A DNA stretch of 50,594 nt from contig JBGFRC010000055.1 of NCBI GenBank assembly GCA_041695325.1, positions 1 through 50,594 of the forward strand, written 5' to 3'. Below, in pieces: positions 4,977 to 13,234 of this stretch. The first letter of the stretch is position 1, and the number at the start of each line of letters is the position of its first letter. Under the pieces are notes generated by a model. It had not been told where the DNA came from. It saw nothing but the letters and a program-made list of their open reading frames with translations, and ran no database searches. A program made the translations under genes and the position numbers. This DNA is from SURF-13 sp041695325. Lineage in GTDB: Bacteria > Pseudomonadota > Gammaproteobacteria > SURF-13.

Positions 4977-7900
4977 TTAATAGAGGACGCGCACCCGCCG
5001 CTCTCCCACCAGCGCGCTGAGGCGTTGCAACAGGGCGTCGTCCGGCCGCACGCGCCAGTCCGCGCCAAGTGGCAGTTCGGCATTGACCTGCCGCCCATTA
5101 TACGTATTCTGATAACGGATGCGTACCGGGCAGGAGCCGTTGCGGAACGGGGCGAGCGCCTCGGCGAGGGCGGAAATCTGACCGTTTCTGACCGTCCGTC
5201 CCTCGATCTCGATCAACAAACCCTTGGCGTACGCGGCGCGCGCCTGATGGATGTCGCACAGGCGCTCCGCCGTGATGCGCGAACCGCCGCTGTAGTCATC
5301 GCTCGCCGCCTCGCCTTCCACTACCAGCAGCTTGTCCTTGGCGAGCAGATCGCGGTAGCGCTGGTAGACCTCGGCGAACAGCGCCACCTCCGCGCGCGCG
5401 CTCCGGTCGTCCAGCGTCAGCACCGCCATGCGCTCGCCGCGCCGGGTGTAAAGCGCGCGCAACTCCGCCGCCAGTCCCGCTACCGTGACCGGCTTGCCGT
5501 GAAAGTTACCCAGCTCCGCCAGACGACAGGTGGTGAACTGCGCGAACTCATCGGCGTAACGCGCCAACGGATGACCGCTGAGGTATAGCCCCAAGGTTTC
5601 CTTTTCATAGGCCAGGCGCTGCTCTTCGCTCCACTCCGGCGCGGCGGCATAACGGCGCCCGGATCCGGTCCGTTGCGTCGCCTCACCGAACAGGTCGTCC
5701 TGACCCGCGCTGTGATTGCGCTGCTGCTGCGAGGCCACGCTCATCGCCTCCGGCAGCGTGGCTATGAGCGTGGCGCGCCCAGGCCCCAGCTTATCCAGGG
5801 CCCCGGCGCGGATCAGGGCCTCCAGCGCGCGGCGATTGACCTTGCGCAGTTCGACGCGCGCGCACAAGTCGTCCAAGTCCTGGAACGGCCGCTCGCGCCG
5901 CGCCGCCGCGATATTTTCCGCCGCCGCCCGGCCTACGCCCTTCACCGCGCCCAAGCCATACGCCAGCGTCCGGTCGTCATCCAGGGTGAATTTATACTCG
6001 CAGCGGTTCACGTCCGGCGGCAGCACGGTGAGCCCCAGCGTGCGGCATTCCTCAATCATGTGCACTACCTTGTCGGTATTGTCCATGTCCGAGGACAGCA
6101 CCGCGGCCATGAACGCCGCAGGATAATGCGCCTTGAGCCAGGCGGTTTGATAAGCGATCAGCGCGTAAGCCACCGAATGCGACTTGTTGAAACCGTAGTC
6201 GGCGAATTTTTCCATCAGGTCGAAGATGTGCCCCGCCACGCGCGGCTCCACGCCGCGCGCCTTGGCGCCCCGCAGGAAGACGTCGCGCTGCTTGGCCATC
6301 TCCTCCGGCTTCTTTTTACCCATGGCGCGGCGCAGCAGATCGGCCGCGCCCAGCGTGTATCCGGCCAGCACCTGGGCAATCTGCATCACCTGCTCCTGGT
6401 ACAGAATCACGCCGTAGGTGGGCTGCAAGATGGGAATCAACTCCGGGTGCGGGTATTCCACCTTCTTTTTACCGTGCTTGCGCGCGATAAAGTCATCCAC
6501 CATGCCGGACTGCAAAGGGCCGGGGCGGAACAGCGCCACCAGCGCCACCACCTCTTCGAAGCAGTCCGGTTGCAGCCGCTTGATAAGATCCTGCATGCCG
6601 CGCGATTCCAGTTGAAACACCGCCGTGGTGGCGCAGGATTTGAACAGATCATAAGTGGGCTGGTCATCCAGCGGCAGGCGGTTGATATCAATGCTCACGC
6701 CGCGCTCCTGCAAGGTCTTCACCGCCCAGTCCAGGATGGTCAGGGTACGCAGGCCGAGGAAGTCGAACTTGACCAGCCCCAGGGCCTCCACGTCGTCTTT
6801 GTCCAGTTGCGTGACGCGCCCCTCCGCACCCGGCTCGCAAAACAGCGGCATGAAATCGGTGAGGTCGCTGGGCGCGATGACCACGCCGCCCGCGTGCTTG
6901 CCGGCGTTGCGCGTAATGCCCTCCAGACGCCGCGCCAGATCAATCAGCGCGCGCACTTCGTCTTCCTTTTGATAACGCTCATACAGCAGCGCCTCATCCT
7001 TCAAGGCCTGCTCCAGGGTCATGCCGAGATCGAACGGGATCAGCTTGGCGATCGCGTCCACGAAACCGTACGGCATGCCCAGCACGCGCCCCACGTCGCG
7101 CACCACCGCCTTGGCTGCCATGGTGCCGTAGGTGATGATCTGCGCCACGCGTTCGCGCCCGTAGCGTTGCGTGACGTAGGCGATCACCTCATCGCGCCGC
7201 TCCATGCAGAAATCAATATCAAAGTCCGGCAGCGACACGCGCTCCGGATTGAGGAAGCGCTCGAACAGCAGGCCGTGATGGATCGGGTCCAGATCGGTGA
7301 TGCGCAGCGCATAGGCGACCAGCGACCCCGCGCCGGAACCGCGTCCCGGGCCCACCGGGATACCCTGCTGCTTGGCCCACTGGATGAAGTCGGCCACGAT
7401 CAGGAAGTAACCGGCGAAGCCCATGCGTAAAATCACCTCCAGCTCGGCCTCCAGCCGCTGCTGATAGGCGATGGCTCGCGCGGCCTGCGCGGCGCCCGCG
7501 GGCGACGCGGCCAGACGCGCCTGTAAACCGGCTTCGGCCTGGGCGCGCAGATACTCCTGCACCGGCAAGGCGTTGGGCGCGGGATAGTCGGGCAGGTGGT
7601 GACGGCCGAAGTCGAGCGTGAGGTTGCAGCGCCTGGCAATGTGGAGAGTGTTCTCCAGCGCCTCGGGAACGTCGCTGAACAGCTCCGCCATCTCGGCCGC
7701 GCTTTTCAGATACTGCTCTTCGCTGTAATGGCGCGGGCGGCGCGAATCGCTGAGCGTGCGCCCTTCGTGTATGCAGACGCGCGCCTCGTGCGTCTCGAAG
7801 TCCTCGCGCCGGAGAAAACGCACGTCATTGGTCGCCACCAGCGGCGTCGCGCCGGCCTGCGCCAGATCCACCGCGGCGTGCAGATAATCTTCCTCGCCCT

Positions 7901-8411
7901 CACGCGCACTGCGTTGCAGTTCCAGATAAAAGCGTCCCGGAAACAGCTCGCGCCACTCGTGCAGTAACGCCTCCGCCAGTTCACGGTTACCCGCCAGCAA
8001 GCTCTGGCCGATATCGCCTTCGCGCGCGCCGGAGAGGGCGATCAATCCCTGCGTGGCGCCATTCAGCCACCCCCTGTGCAACAGGGGTATACCGCGCTGC
8101 TGGCCCTCGACATAGGCGCGTGTAATCAATCGCGTCAGGTTGCGGTAACCGGTGAGGTCCTGGCACAACAGCGTCAGGCGGCTGGGAGGGCGGCCATGCA
8201 ACCACATATCCGCGCCGATGATGGGCTTCACGCCGGCCTGCTGCGCGGCGCGGTAAAACTTGACCAGCGCAAACAGATTGCACTGGTCGGTGAGCGCCGC
8301 CGCGGGCATGGACAGCGCCCGCGCCGCCTCGATCAGCGGCTCGATGCGCACGATCCCGTCCACCAGCGAATATTCGCTGTGCACGCGTAAATGCACGAAA
8401 GACTGCGTCAT
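4977..8411 (-). CDS. dnaE: DNA polymerase III subunit alpha
   Basis: This is the replicative polymerase (C-family), about 1144 residues, close to the usual ~1160. The N-terminus MTQSFVHLRVHSEYSLVDG starts the PHP domain. The palm carries SLPDFDIDFCMERRDEV with the first two catalytic aspartates near residue 395-400, and KFDFLGLRTLTIL with the third. The helix-hairpin-helix and OB-fold regions follow (VTVAGLAAELRALYTRRGERM). I start at ATG 8411 rather than 8432 because this ATG overlaps the rnhB stop (ATGA) and begins at the conserved MTQSFVHL. Tight coupling to rnhB and accA matches the conserved cluster. Confidence 0.97.
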   Translation of the reverse strand: MTQSFVHLRVHSEYSLVDGIVRIEPLIEAARALSMPAAALTDQCNLFALVKFYRAAQQAGVKPIIGADMWLHGRPPSRLTLLCQDLTGYRNLTRLITRAYVEGQQRGIPLLHRGWLNGATQGLIALSGAREGDIGQSLLAGNRELAEALLHEWRELFPGRFYLELQRSAREGEEDYLHAAVDLAQAGATPLVATNDVRFLRREDFETHEARVCIHEGRTLSDSRRPRHYSEEQYLKSAAEMAELFSDVPEALENTLHIARRCNLTLDFGRHHLPDYPAPNALPVQEYLRAQAEAGLQARLAASPAGAAQAARAIAYQQRLEAELEVILRMGFAGYFLIVADFIQWAKQQGIPVGPGRGSGAGSLVAYALRITDLDPIHHGLLFERFLNPERVSLPDFDIDFCMERRDEVIAYVTQRYGRERVAQIITYGTMAAKAVVRDVGRVLGMPYGFVDAIAKLIPFDLGMTLEQALKDEALLYERYQKEDEVRALIDLARRLEGITRNAGKHAGGVVIAPSDLTDFMPLFCEPGAEGRVTQLDKDDVEALGLVKFDFLGLRTLTILDWAVKTLQERGVSIDINRLPLDDQPTYDLFKSCATTAVFQLESRGMQDLIKRLQPDCFEEVVALVALFRPGPLQSGMVDDFIARKHGKKKVEYPHPELIPILQPTYGVILYQEQVMQIAQVLAGYTLGAADLLRRAMGKKKPEEMAKQRDVFLRGAKARGVEPRVAGHIFDLMEKFADYGFNKSHSVAYALIAYQTAWLKAHYPAAFMAAVLSSDMDNTDKVVHMIEECRTLGLTVLPPDVNRCEYKFTLDDDRTLAYGLGAVKGVGRAAAENIAAARRERPFQDLDDLCARVELRKVNRRALEALIRAGALDKLGPGRATLIATLPEAMSVASQQQRNHSAGQDDLFGEATQRTGSGRRYAAAPEWSEEQRLAYEKETLGLYLSGHPLARYADEFAQFTTCRLAELGNFHGKPVTVAGLAAELRALYTRRGERMAVLTLDDRSARAEVALFAEVYQRYRDLLAKDKLLVVEGEAASDDYSGGSRITAERLCDIHQARAAYAKGLLIEIEGRTVRNGQISALAEALAPFRNGSCPVRIRYQNTYNGRQVNAELPLGADWRVRPDDALLQRLSALVGERRVRVLY

Positions 8412-9100
8412 GCCCGATCTTCGCTCATACAATCACGCACCGGCGCAAACGAACGCCTGTGCTCCGGAGTAACGCCCAGGCTGCACAGGGCGCGCAAGTG
8501 CTGCGCCGTGCCATAGCCTTTATGTTTTGCAAAACCATAGCCCGGATAACGCCGATCCAGCTCGGTCATCACCCGGTCACGCGCCGTCTTGGCCAGGATC
8601 GAGGCGGCGCTGATGCTGGCGTAACGCGCATCGCCTTTGACAACGGACACCACGGGATAATCCAGAACCGGGCGCTGGTTGCCGTCCACCAGCACGTAGC
8701 GCGGCGCCACGCGCAATCCCGCCACCGCGCGCTGCATGGCGAGCAAGGTGGCGCGCAGAATGTTCAACTGGTCTATCTCCTGCGCGCTGGCCGCGCCGGT
8801 GGCCCAGGCCAAAGCCCGCGCGCGGATTTTCCGCTCCAGCCTGACGCGTGTGGTTTCATCCAGCGTTTTGGAGTCGGCCAGCCCGGCGATGGGCTGCCCA
8901 GGATGGAGGATCACCGCGGCGGCGTACACCGGGCCTGCCAGCGGGCCGCGCCCCGCCTCGTCCACGCCCGCCACCAGGCCCTGTGGCGCGGCGAAGCCAA
9001 AATCGCCCTGCGCCGCACACGGATGTGCCGGTGTCGCGGGAGGCAGGACGCCGGGGGCGACTGCGGCCTGCGCCGCATGCAAACGGGCGCCACTTCTCAT
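8408..9100 (-). CDS. rnhB: Ribonuclease HII with a repeat-derived N-terminal extension
   Basis: RNase HII cuts the RNA part of RNA-DNA hybrids and removes misincorporated ribonucleotides. The core begins with GLVAGVDEAGRGPLAGPVY, holding the first catalytic Asp-Glu pair, and contains VLVDGN and KGDARYASISAASILAK. The core is preceded by about 40 residues not found in E. coli RnhB, mostly encoded by one copy of the 44-bp repeat (9009-9052). ATG at 9100 overlaps the lpxB stop (ATGA) and is my preferred start. ATG at 9112 is also in frame. The true start could be still further in, on a GTG just before the core. Confidence 0.92.
   Translation of the reverse strand: MRSGARLHAAQAAVAPGVLPPATPAHPCAAQGDFGFAAPQGLVAGVDEAGRGPLAGPVYAAAVILHPGQPIAGLADSKTLDETTRVRLERKIRARALAWATGAASAQEIDQLNILRATLLAMQRAVAGLRVAPRYVLVDGNQRPVLDYPVVSVVKGDARYASISAASILAKTARDRVMTELDRRYPGYGFAKHKGYGTAQHLRALCSLGVTPEHRRSFAPVRDCMSEDRA
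9009..9052 (-). repeat. 44-bp direct repeat, copy 1 (inside rnhB)
   Basis: This copy differs from copy 2 (9103-9146) by one base. It includes a near-palindrome around GCACAYGGATGTGC. It is read as part of the RnhB N-terminal extension (PPATPAHPCAAQ). Confidence 0.85.
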
Positions 9101-10317
9101 GTTGCGCCGCACATGGATGTGCCGGTGTCGCGGGAGGCAGGACGCCTGGAGGAGCGACCGCCCTGCGCGCCCAGCAGCTCCAACACCGCTTGCGCCGCCT
9201 GCTCGCTGGCGTTGCGGCGCAATGCACGGTGTATCGCGTTAAAATCCTCGCGCAGCGCGGCAACCCGCCCCGGCTCGTCAAGATAGCGCAACAAGGCGGC
9301 GCCGAGATTTTCCGCCGTCACCCGGCTCTGACTGAACTCCGGTATCAGCGCACGCCCGGCCAACAGGTTGGGCAGTGAAAAATACGGCGTCTTGAGCAAG
9401 AAGCGCTTGAGCAGGAAGGCGGTCAACGCCGCCACCCGATACGCCACCACCATGGGCCGCTTCAGCAGCAGCGCCTCCAGCGTCGCGGTGCCGGAAGCCA
9501 GGAGCACCACGTCCGCCGCGCGCAGAGCATCCTGCGCCCGCCCATCCAGCAGCACTATGGACAAGTGCGGGGCGATGTCCCGCCTTGTCCGGTCAAATAA
9601 TTCACGCGCCATGCTGTTCGCCATGGGCGCCACGAATTGCACACCTGGACGGCGCTGGGCGAGCCAGAGCGCGGTTTCCAGAAAGGGCTGCGCCAGACGC
9701 GCTACCTCACCCGCGCGGCTTCCGGGCAGCAGGGCGACGACTTTTGCATCGGCGGCAAAACCGAACCCGGCGCGCAAGCTGCACCGTTGCTCCTCCTGTT
9801 CCTCCAGCGCAATGCTGTCCGCCAAGGGGTGTCCCACGAAACGTACCGGCACCGGCGTGTCTTGATGGCGCGCATAGAAATCGGCCTCGAACGGAAACAG
9901 AGTCAGCATCAGGTCTACGGAGCGCGCGATTTTTTTAATGCGATATCGGCGCCAGGCCCACACCGTCGGGCTGACGTAGTGCACCGTGGGTATGCCGGCC
10001 CTGCGCAGCGCGCGCTCCAGGCCGAGATTGAAGTCCGGCGCGTCCACGCCGATAAACACATCGGGCGGGCGGCGGATAAAATGGCTCGCCACTTTGGAGC
10101 GCAAGGCGTGCAATTCACGATAACGTCCCAGCACCTCGAACAATCCCATCACCGCCAGACGCTCCGCCGGAGCGAGCGCCTTGCAACCCGCCTGTATCAT
10201 GCGCGCCCCGACGATGCCTTCCAACTCAAGGTCCGGCGCGCGCGCCCTCATGGCGCGGATCAGCTCCGCGGCCAATAGATCACCCGACTCTTCGCCCGCG
10301 ACAATGCCGATGCGCAT
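9097..10317 (-). CDS. lpxB: Lipid-A-disaccharide synthase
   Basis: LpxB (GT19) joins UDP-2,3-diacylglucosamine and lipid X to form the lipid A disaccharide at the inner face of the inner membrane. The 406-residue protein starts MRIGIVAGEESGDLLAAELI and carries HYVSPTVWAWRRYRIKKI, FVGHPLAD and LLPGSRAGEV, all typical of the family. The C-terminus after LLGAQGG is extended by repeat-encoded residues ending GTSMCGAT. The gene lies 102 bp downstream of lpxA, an unusually wide gap for this cluster, and overlaps rnhB. There is no clear ribosome binding site before the ATG. Confidence 0.95.
   Translation of the reverse strand: MRIGIVAGEESGDLLAAELIRAMRARAPDLELEGIVGARMIQAGCKALAPAERLAVMGLFEVLGRYRELHALRSKVASHFIRRPPDVFIGVDAPDFNLGLERALRRAGIPTVHYVSPTVWAWRRYRIKKIARSVDLMLTLFPFEADFYARHQDTPVPVRFVGHPLADSIALEEQEEQRCSLRAGFGFAADAKVVALLPGSRAGEVARLAQPFLETALWLAQRRPGVQFVAPMANSMARELFDRTRRDIAPHLSIVLLDGRAQDALRAADVVLLASGTATLEALLLKRPMVVAYRVAALTAFLLKRFLLKTPYFSLPNLLAGRALIPEFSQSRVTAENLGAALLRYLDEPGRVAALREDFNAIHRALRRNASEQAAQAVLELLGAQGGRSSRRPASRDTGTSMCGAT
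9103..9146 (-). repeat. 44-bp direct repeat, copy 2 (lpxB 3' end)
   Basis: This copy encodes the last residues of LpxB (PASRDTGTSMCGAT) and lies just upstream of the rnhB start. The same DNA is read in a different frame from copy 1. The palindromic core GCACATGGATGTGC resembles the hairpin at 26654-26673. Confidence 0.85.
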
Positions 10318-10326
10318 ACAAAATCA

Positions 10327-10357
10327 GTGGCGAGTGGCGAGTGACGAGTGACGAGTA
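10327..10357. repeat. Heptamer tandem repeat between lpxA and lpxB
   Basis: Four tandem heptamers GTGRCGA (two GTGGCGA, then two GTGACGA) are followed by GTAATA. About 35 bp away, TCGCCAC and TACTCGTTACT carry partly complementary units, so an imperfect hairpin is possible in the lpxA-lpxB transcript. Confidence 0.8.
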
Positions 10358-10419
10358 ATAAAACATTTAGCTACAAAAACCATAGCGCCCTCCTCGCCAC
10401 TTTCTACTCGTTACTGCCT

Positions 10420-11190
10420 CTATCTGACTATCCCCCGCTGGGTCTGCTCCAGAAAGCGCACGAGCGGCTCCAGTTCCGGATGCTCAGCGATTTTGGCCGC
10501 GACCTGCGCCCGCGCCTCGCTCAATGTGAGGCTGGATTTATAAATGATCTTGTACGCCTCGCGCAGCGCGCGCAGCGCGCCGTTGCTGAAGCCGCGCCGC
10601 TTCAGGCCTTCGCTGTTGATGCCGTGCGGCTGTGCGGGGTGCCCGGAGATCATGAGGTAGGGCGGCACGTCCATGGAAATCACGCTGCCCATGCCGCAGA
10701 AACAGTGCGCGCCGATCATGCAGTACTGGTGCACCAGGGTAAATCCGCCCAGGATGGCGTAATCACCCACCGTGACGTGCCCCGCGAGCGAAGCGGCGTT
10801 GGCGAAGATGGTCTGATCGCTGACCACGCAGTCATGCGCGATGTGCGCATAGGCCATGATCCAGTTGTCGTTGCCGACGCGCGTGACGCCCATGCCCTGC
10901 GCCGTGCCACGATTGATGGTGCAGTATTCACGGATCACGTTGCGGTCGCCGATCTCAAGCCGGGTTTGTTCGCCCGCGTATTTTTTATCCTGCGGCGCCT
11001 CGCCCAGCGAGGCAAACTGATAGATTTTATTGTCTCGCCCGATGCGCGTGGGGCCGACGATGACGACGTGCGGGCCGATCCAGGTCCCCTCTCCGATCTC
11101 GACGCCGGCGCCAATGACGCTGTAAGGCCCGACCGTCACGCCGTCCCCGATGACGGCGTCCGGGGCGATTGAGGCGCGCGCGTCAATCAA
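10420..11190 (-). CDS. lpxA: Acyl-ACP--UDP-N-acetylglucosamine O-acyltransferase
   Basis: LpxA performs the first committed step of lipid A synthesis, 3-O-acylation of UDP-GlcNAc from hydroxyacyl-ACP. The 256-residue trimeric left-handed beta-helix protein shows hexapeptide repeats (IGDGVTVGPYSVIGAGVEIG) and the catalytic histidine in AYAHIAHDC. The frame is open further upstream, but the family start (an MIDxxAxI-like sequence) coincides with TTG at 11190, giving (M)IDARASIAPDAVIGDG. That TTG overlaps the end of fabZ by eight bases. TTG starts are rare, but no ATG or GTG fits the family alignment. Confidence 0.95.
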   Translation of the reverse strand: MIDARASIAPDAVIGDGVTVGPYSVIGAGVEIGEGTWIGPHVVIVGPTRIGRDNKIYQFASLGEAPQDKKYAGEQTRLEIGDRNVIREYCTINRGTAQGMGVTRVGNDNWIMAYAHIAHDCVVSDQTIFANAASLAGHVTVGDYAILGGFTLVHQYCMIGAHCFCGMGSVISMDVPPYLMISGHPAQPHGINSEGLKRRGFSNGALRALREAYKIIYKSSLTLSEARAQVAAKIAEHPELEPLVRFLEQTQRGIVR

Positions 11191-11638
11191 CTTCGTCTTT
11201 CCCGCGCGCGCACAGGATGGTGGCGCTCGCCGCCAGCTTGCCGTCCACCCTGGCCGTGCCGTTGAATTTCCACACCTCGCGCACGTTGCGCTCCAGCGCC
11301 ACCTCGATGATAAGCTGGTCGCCCGGCTGCACCGGCTGCTTGAAGCGCGCATCGTCTATGCCGACCAGATAATACAAGCCCCGGTCCGCGGTTTGAGCCG
11401 GCCTGCCGGCATAAGCCAGCAGGCCGGTGGCCTGCGCCATCGCTTCCACGATCAGCACGCCGGGCATCACCGGACGCTGCGGAAAATGGCCGGGGAAAAA
11501 CGGCTCGTTGTAACTCACGTTCTTGAGCGCGATGAGCGACTGGCCGGGCGTATACGACAACACCTTGTCTATGAGCAAAAAAGGGTAACGGTGGGGCAGG
11601 TGCTTAAGCACCTGGTGTATGTCCAGGGTGGTTGACAT
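11183..11638 (-). CDS. fabZ: 3-hydroxyacyl-[ACP] dehydratase FabZ
   Basis: FabZ removes water from 3-hydroxyacyl-ACP in fatty acid elongation. The 151-residue hot-dog-fold protein starts MSTTLDIHQVLKHLPHRYPF and has the catalytic stretch FFPGHFPQRPVMPGVLIVEA, with the active-site His in GHFP and the Glu in VEA. It starts directly after the lpxD stop and overlaps the lpxA start. It competes with LpxA for the same 3-hydroxyacyl-ACP pool, which fits their shared transcription unit. Confidence 0.97.
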   Translation of the reverse strand: MSTTLDIHQVLKHLPHRYPFLLIDKVLSYTPGQSLIALKNVSYNEPFFPGHFPQRPVMPGVLIVEAMAQATGLLAYAGRPAQTADRGLYYLVGIDDARFKQPVQPGDQLIIEVALERNVREVWKFNGTARVDGKLAASATILCARGKDEVD

Positions 11639-12658
11639 TTATTCTTCCTGTAGGCGATTTTCCAGATTCTTCAGGCGTTCGGCGATGTCGTCCAGTTGGC
11701 GCAGACGCACGACCTGCTTGTGCCACAGCGCGTTCTCCTGCGCCGGGACGCCGGAGGAATACACCCCCGGCCGGGTGATGGACTTGGTCACCATCGCCAT
11801 GCCGGTGATAGTCACGTCATCCGTGATTTCGATATGGCCGTTAATACCCGCGCCGCCGCCGATCTGGCAGCGTTTGCCGATGCGCGCGCTGCCGGCGATG
11901 CCCGCGCAGGCCGCAACCGCAGTGTGCGCGCCGATGCGCACGTTGTGCGCGATCTGAATCTGATTATCAAGCTTGACGCCGTCCTCAATCACGGTGTCTT
12001 CCAGCGCGCCGCGGTCTATGGTGGTGTTGGCGCCGATCTCCACGTCGTCGCCGATCCGCACGCCGCCGAGCTGTGGTATCTTGACCCAGGCGCCGCACTT
12101 CGGCGCGAAACCGAAGCCGTCGCTGCCGATCACCGCGCCGGGATGGATCAGCGCGCGCGCGCCGATGCGCGTGCCGTGGCACAGCGTAACGCGCGCCAAC
12201 AGGCGGCTCCCTTCACCGATCACGCAGTCCTTGCCTATCACACAACCTGGCCCGATCATTACCTTGGCGCCGATTTCCACCCCTTCTTCCACCACGCATT
12301 GCGCGCCCACCGAAGCGCTGGCGGGGATACGGCACGCGGCGCCGACGACGGCGCTGGGGTGAATACCGGGCGCGGGCAATGCCTCGGGATGAAGCAACGC
12401 CGCGACGCGCGCATAGGCGAGTAGGGGATTTTCCACCACCAGCGCGGACACAGGACATTGCGCGCGGTGCGCGGCGTCCACAATCACCGCCGATGCGCGG
12501 GTAGCGACAAGGTATTTAAGGTAACGGCCGTGGGCGAGAAAACTGACATCGCCCGGCCCGGCCTGCTGCAATCCGGCGACGGCGCGAATCAGGCAGGAGG
12601 AGTCGCCTTCTACCTCCGCGCCGATATGGCGCGCCAGCTCTGCCAGGGTATATGCCAC
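11639..12658 (-). CDS. lpxD: UDP-3-O-(3-hydroxyacyl)glucosamine N-acyltransferase
   Basis: LpxD adds the second, N-linked acyl chain in lipid A synthesis. The 339-residue protein has the N-terminal uridine-binding domain (MAYTLAELARHIGAEVEG) and a long hexapeptide beta-helix (VIGKDCVIGEGSRLLARVTL). QIAHNVRIG carries the conserved catalytic-region histidine, and the protein ends in a helical tail. The length is normal for the family. The gene starts 15 bp after the skp stop and abuts fabZ without a gap. Confidence 0.97.
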   Translation of the reverse strand: MAYTLAELARHIGAEVEGDSSCLIRAVAGLQQAGPGDVSFLAHGRYLKYLVATRASAVIVDAAHRAQCPVSALVVENPLLAYARVAALLHPEALPAPGIHPSAVVGAACRIPASASVGAQCVVEEGVEIGAKVMIGPGCVIGKDCVIGEGSRLLARVTLCHGTRIGARALIHPGAVIGSDGFGFAPKCGAWVKIPQLGGVRIGDDVEIGANTTIDRGALEDTVIEDGVKLDNQIQIAHNVRIGAHTAVAACAGIAGSARIGKRCQIGGGAGINGHIEITDDVTITGMAMVTKSITRPGVYSSGVPAQENALWHKQVVRLRQLDDIAERLKNLENRLQEE

Positions 12659-12673
12659 CGCGCAGCGCTCATA

Positions 12674-13219
12674 TCAGGGCTTGGACCCTGCCGCGCCGCC
12701 GCTTGCGGCGCCGGTTGAGGCGCCGGCGGCGGAACTCTTGAGGCGCTCCAGCACCTTATCCGTGATGTCAACGCGACCGGCCGCGAACACCACGCCGCCG
12801 CTCAAGATCAGATCAAAGCCCTCCTGCTTGGCCAGCGCCACGATGGCGTCAAACACGGTTTTCCTCACCTTGATCAATTCTTCGTTGCGGCGCAGATTGA
12901 AGTCGTCATCAAATTCGTCCTGTGCGCGCTTCACATCTCGTTTGCGCGAGATGATGTCGCGCTCGGCCTTCAATCGCTCCGCCTCGCTCATCACCGCCGC
13001 GTCCTTGGCGAGCTTTTCCTCCAGCGTCCTGATTTCTTTCCGGGTTTCGATGAGCTTCTGGTCGCGCGCCGTGAACTCCTTCTTCAGGCGCTCGTCCGCC
13101 GCCTTGGCTTGCGGCGACTCTTCCAATATCTTGTCGGTATTGACAAAACCCACTTTCAATTCGGCGCTCGCCGCCGCCGAACAAAATCCAACAAGCAGGA
13201 TCAATAATAATCGTTTCAA
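12674..13219 (-). CDS. skp: Periplasmic outer-membrane-protein chaperone Skp (OmpH)
   Basis: Skp is a trimeric periplasmic holdase that carries unfolded outer-membrane proteins to the BAM complex. The 181-residue precursor has a signal peptide (MKRLLLILLVGFCSAAASA, cleavage expected after residue 19). It continues ELKVGFVNTDKILEESPQAK, followed by a long charged coiled-coil tentacle region. The C-terminal tail is rich in Ala, Gly and Ser. Position directly downstream of bamA, 15 bp away, is the conserved arrangement. Confidence 0.95.
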   Translation of the reverse strand: MKRLLLILLVGFCSAAASAELKVGFVNTDKILEESPQAKAADERLKKEFTARDQKLIETRKEIRTLEEKLAKDAAVMSEAERLKAERDIISRKRDVKRAQDEFDDDFNLRRNEELIKVRKTVFDAIVALAKQEGFDLILSGGVVFAAGRVDITDKVLERLKSSAAGASTGAASGGAAGSKP

Positions 13220-13234
13220 GTTTTAACTCTTAAA

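Noticed and set aside
5673..7430. 585-codon plus-strand open frame opposite dnaE
   Set aside because: It is the antisense shadow of a clear DNA polymerase III gene. The product is rich in His, Arg and Gln with no recognisable domain.
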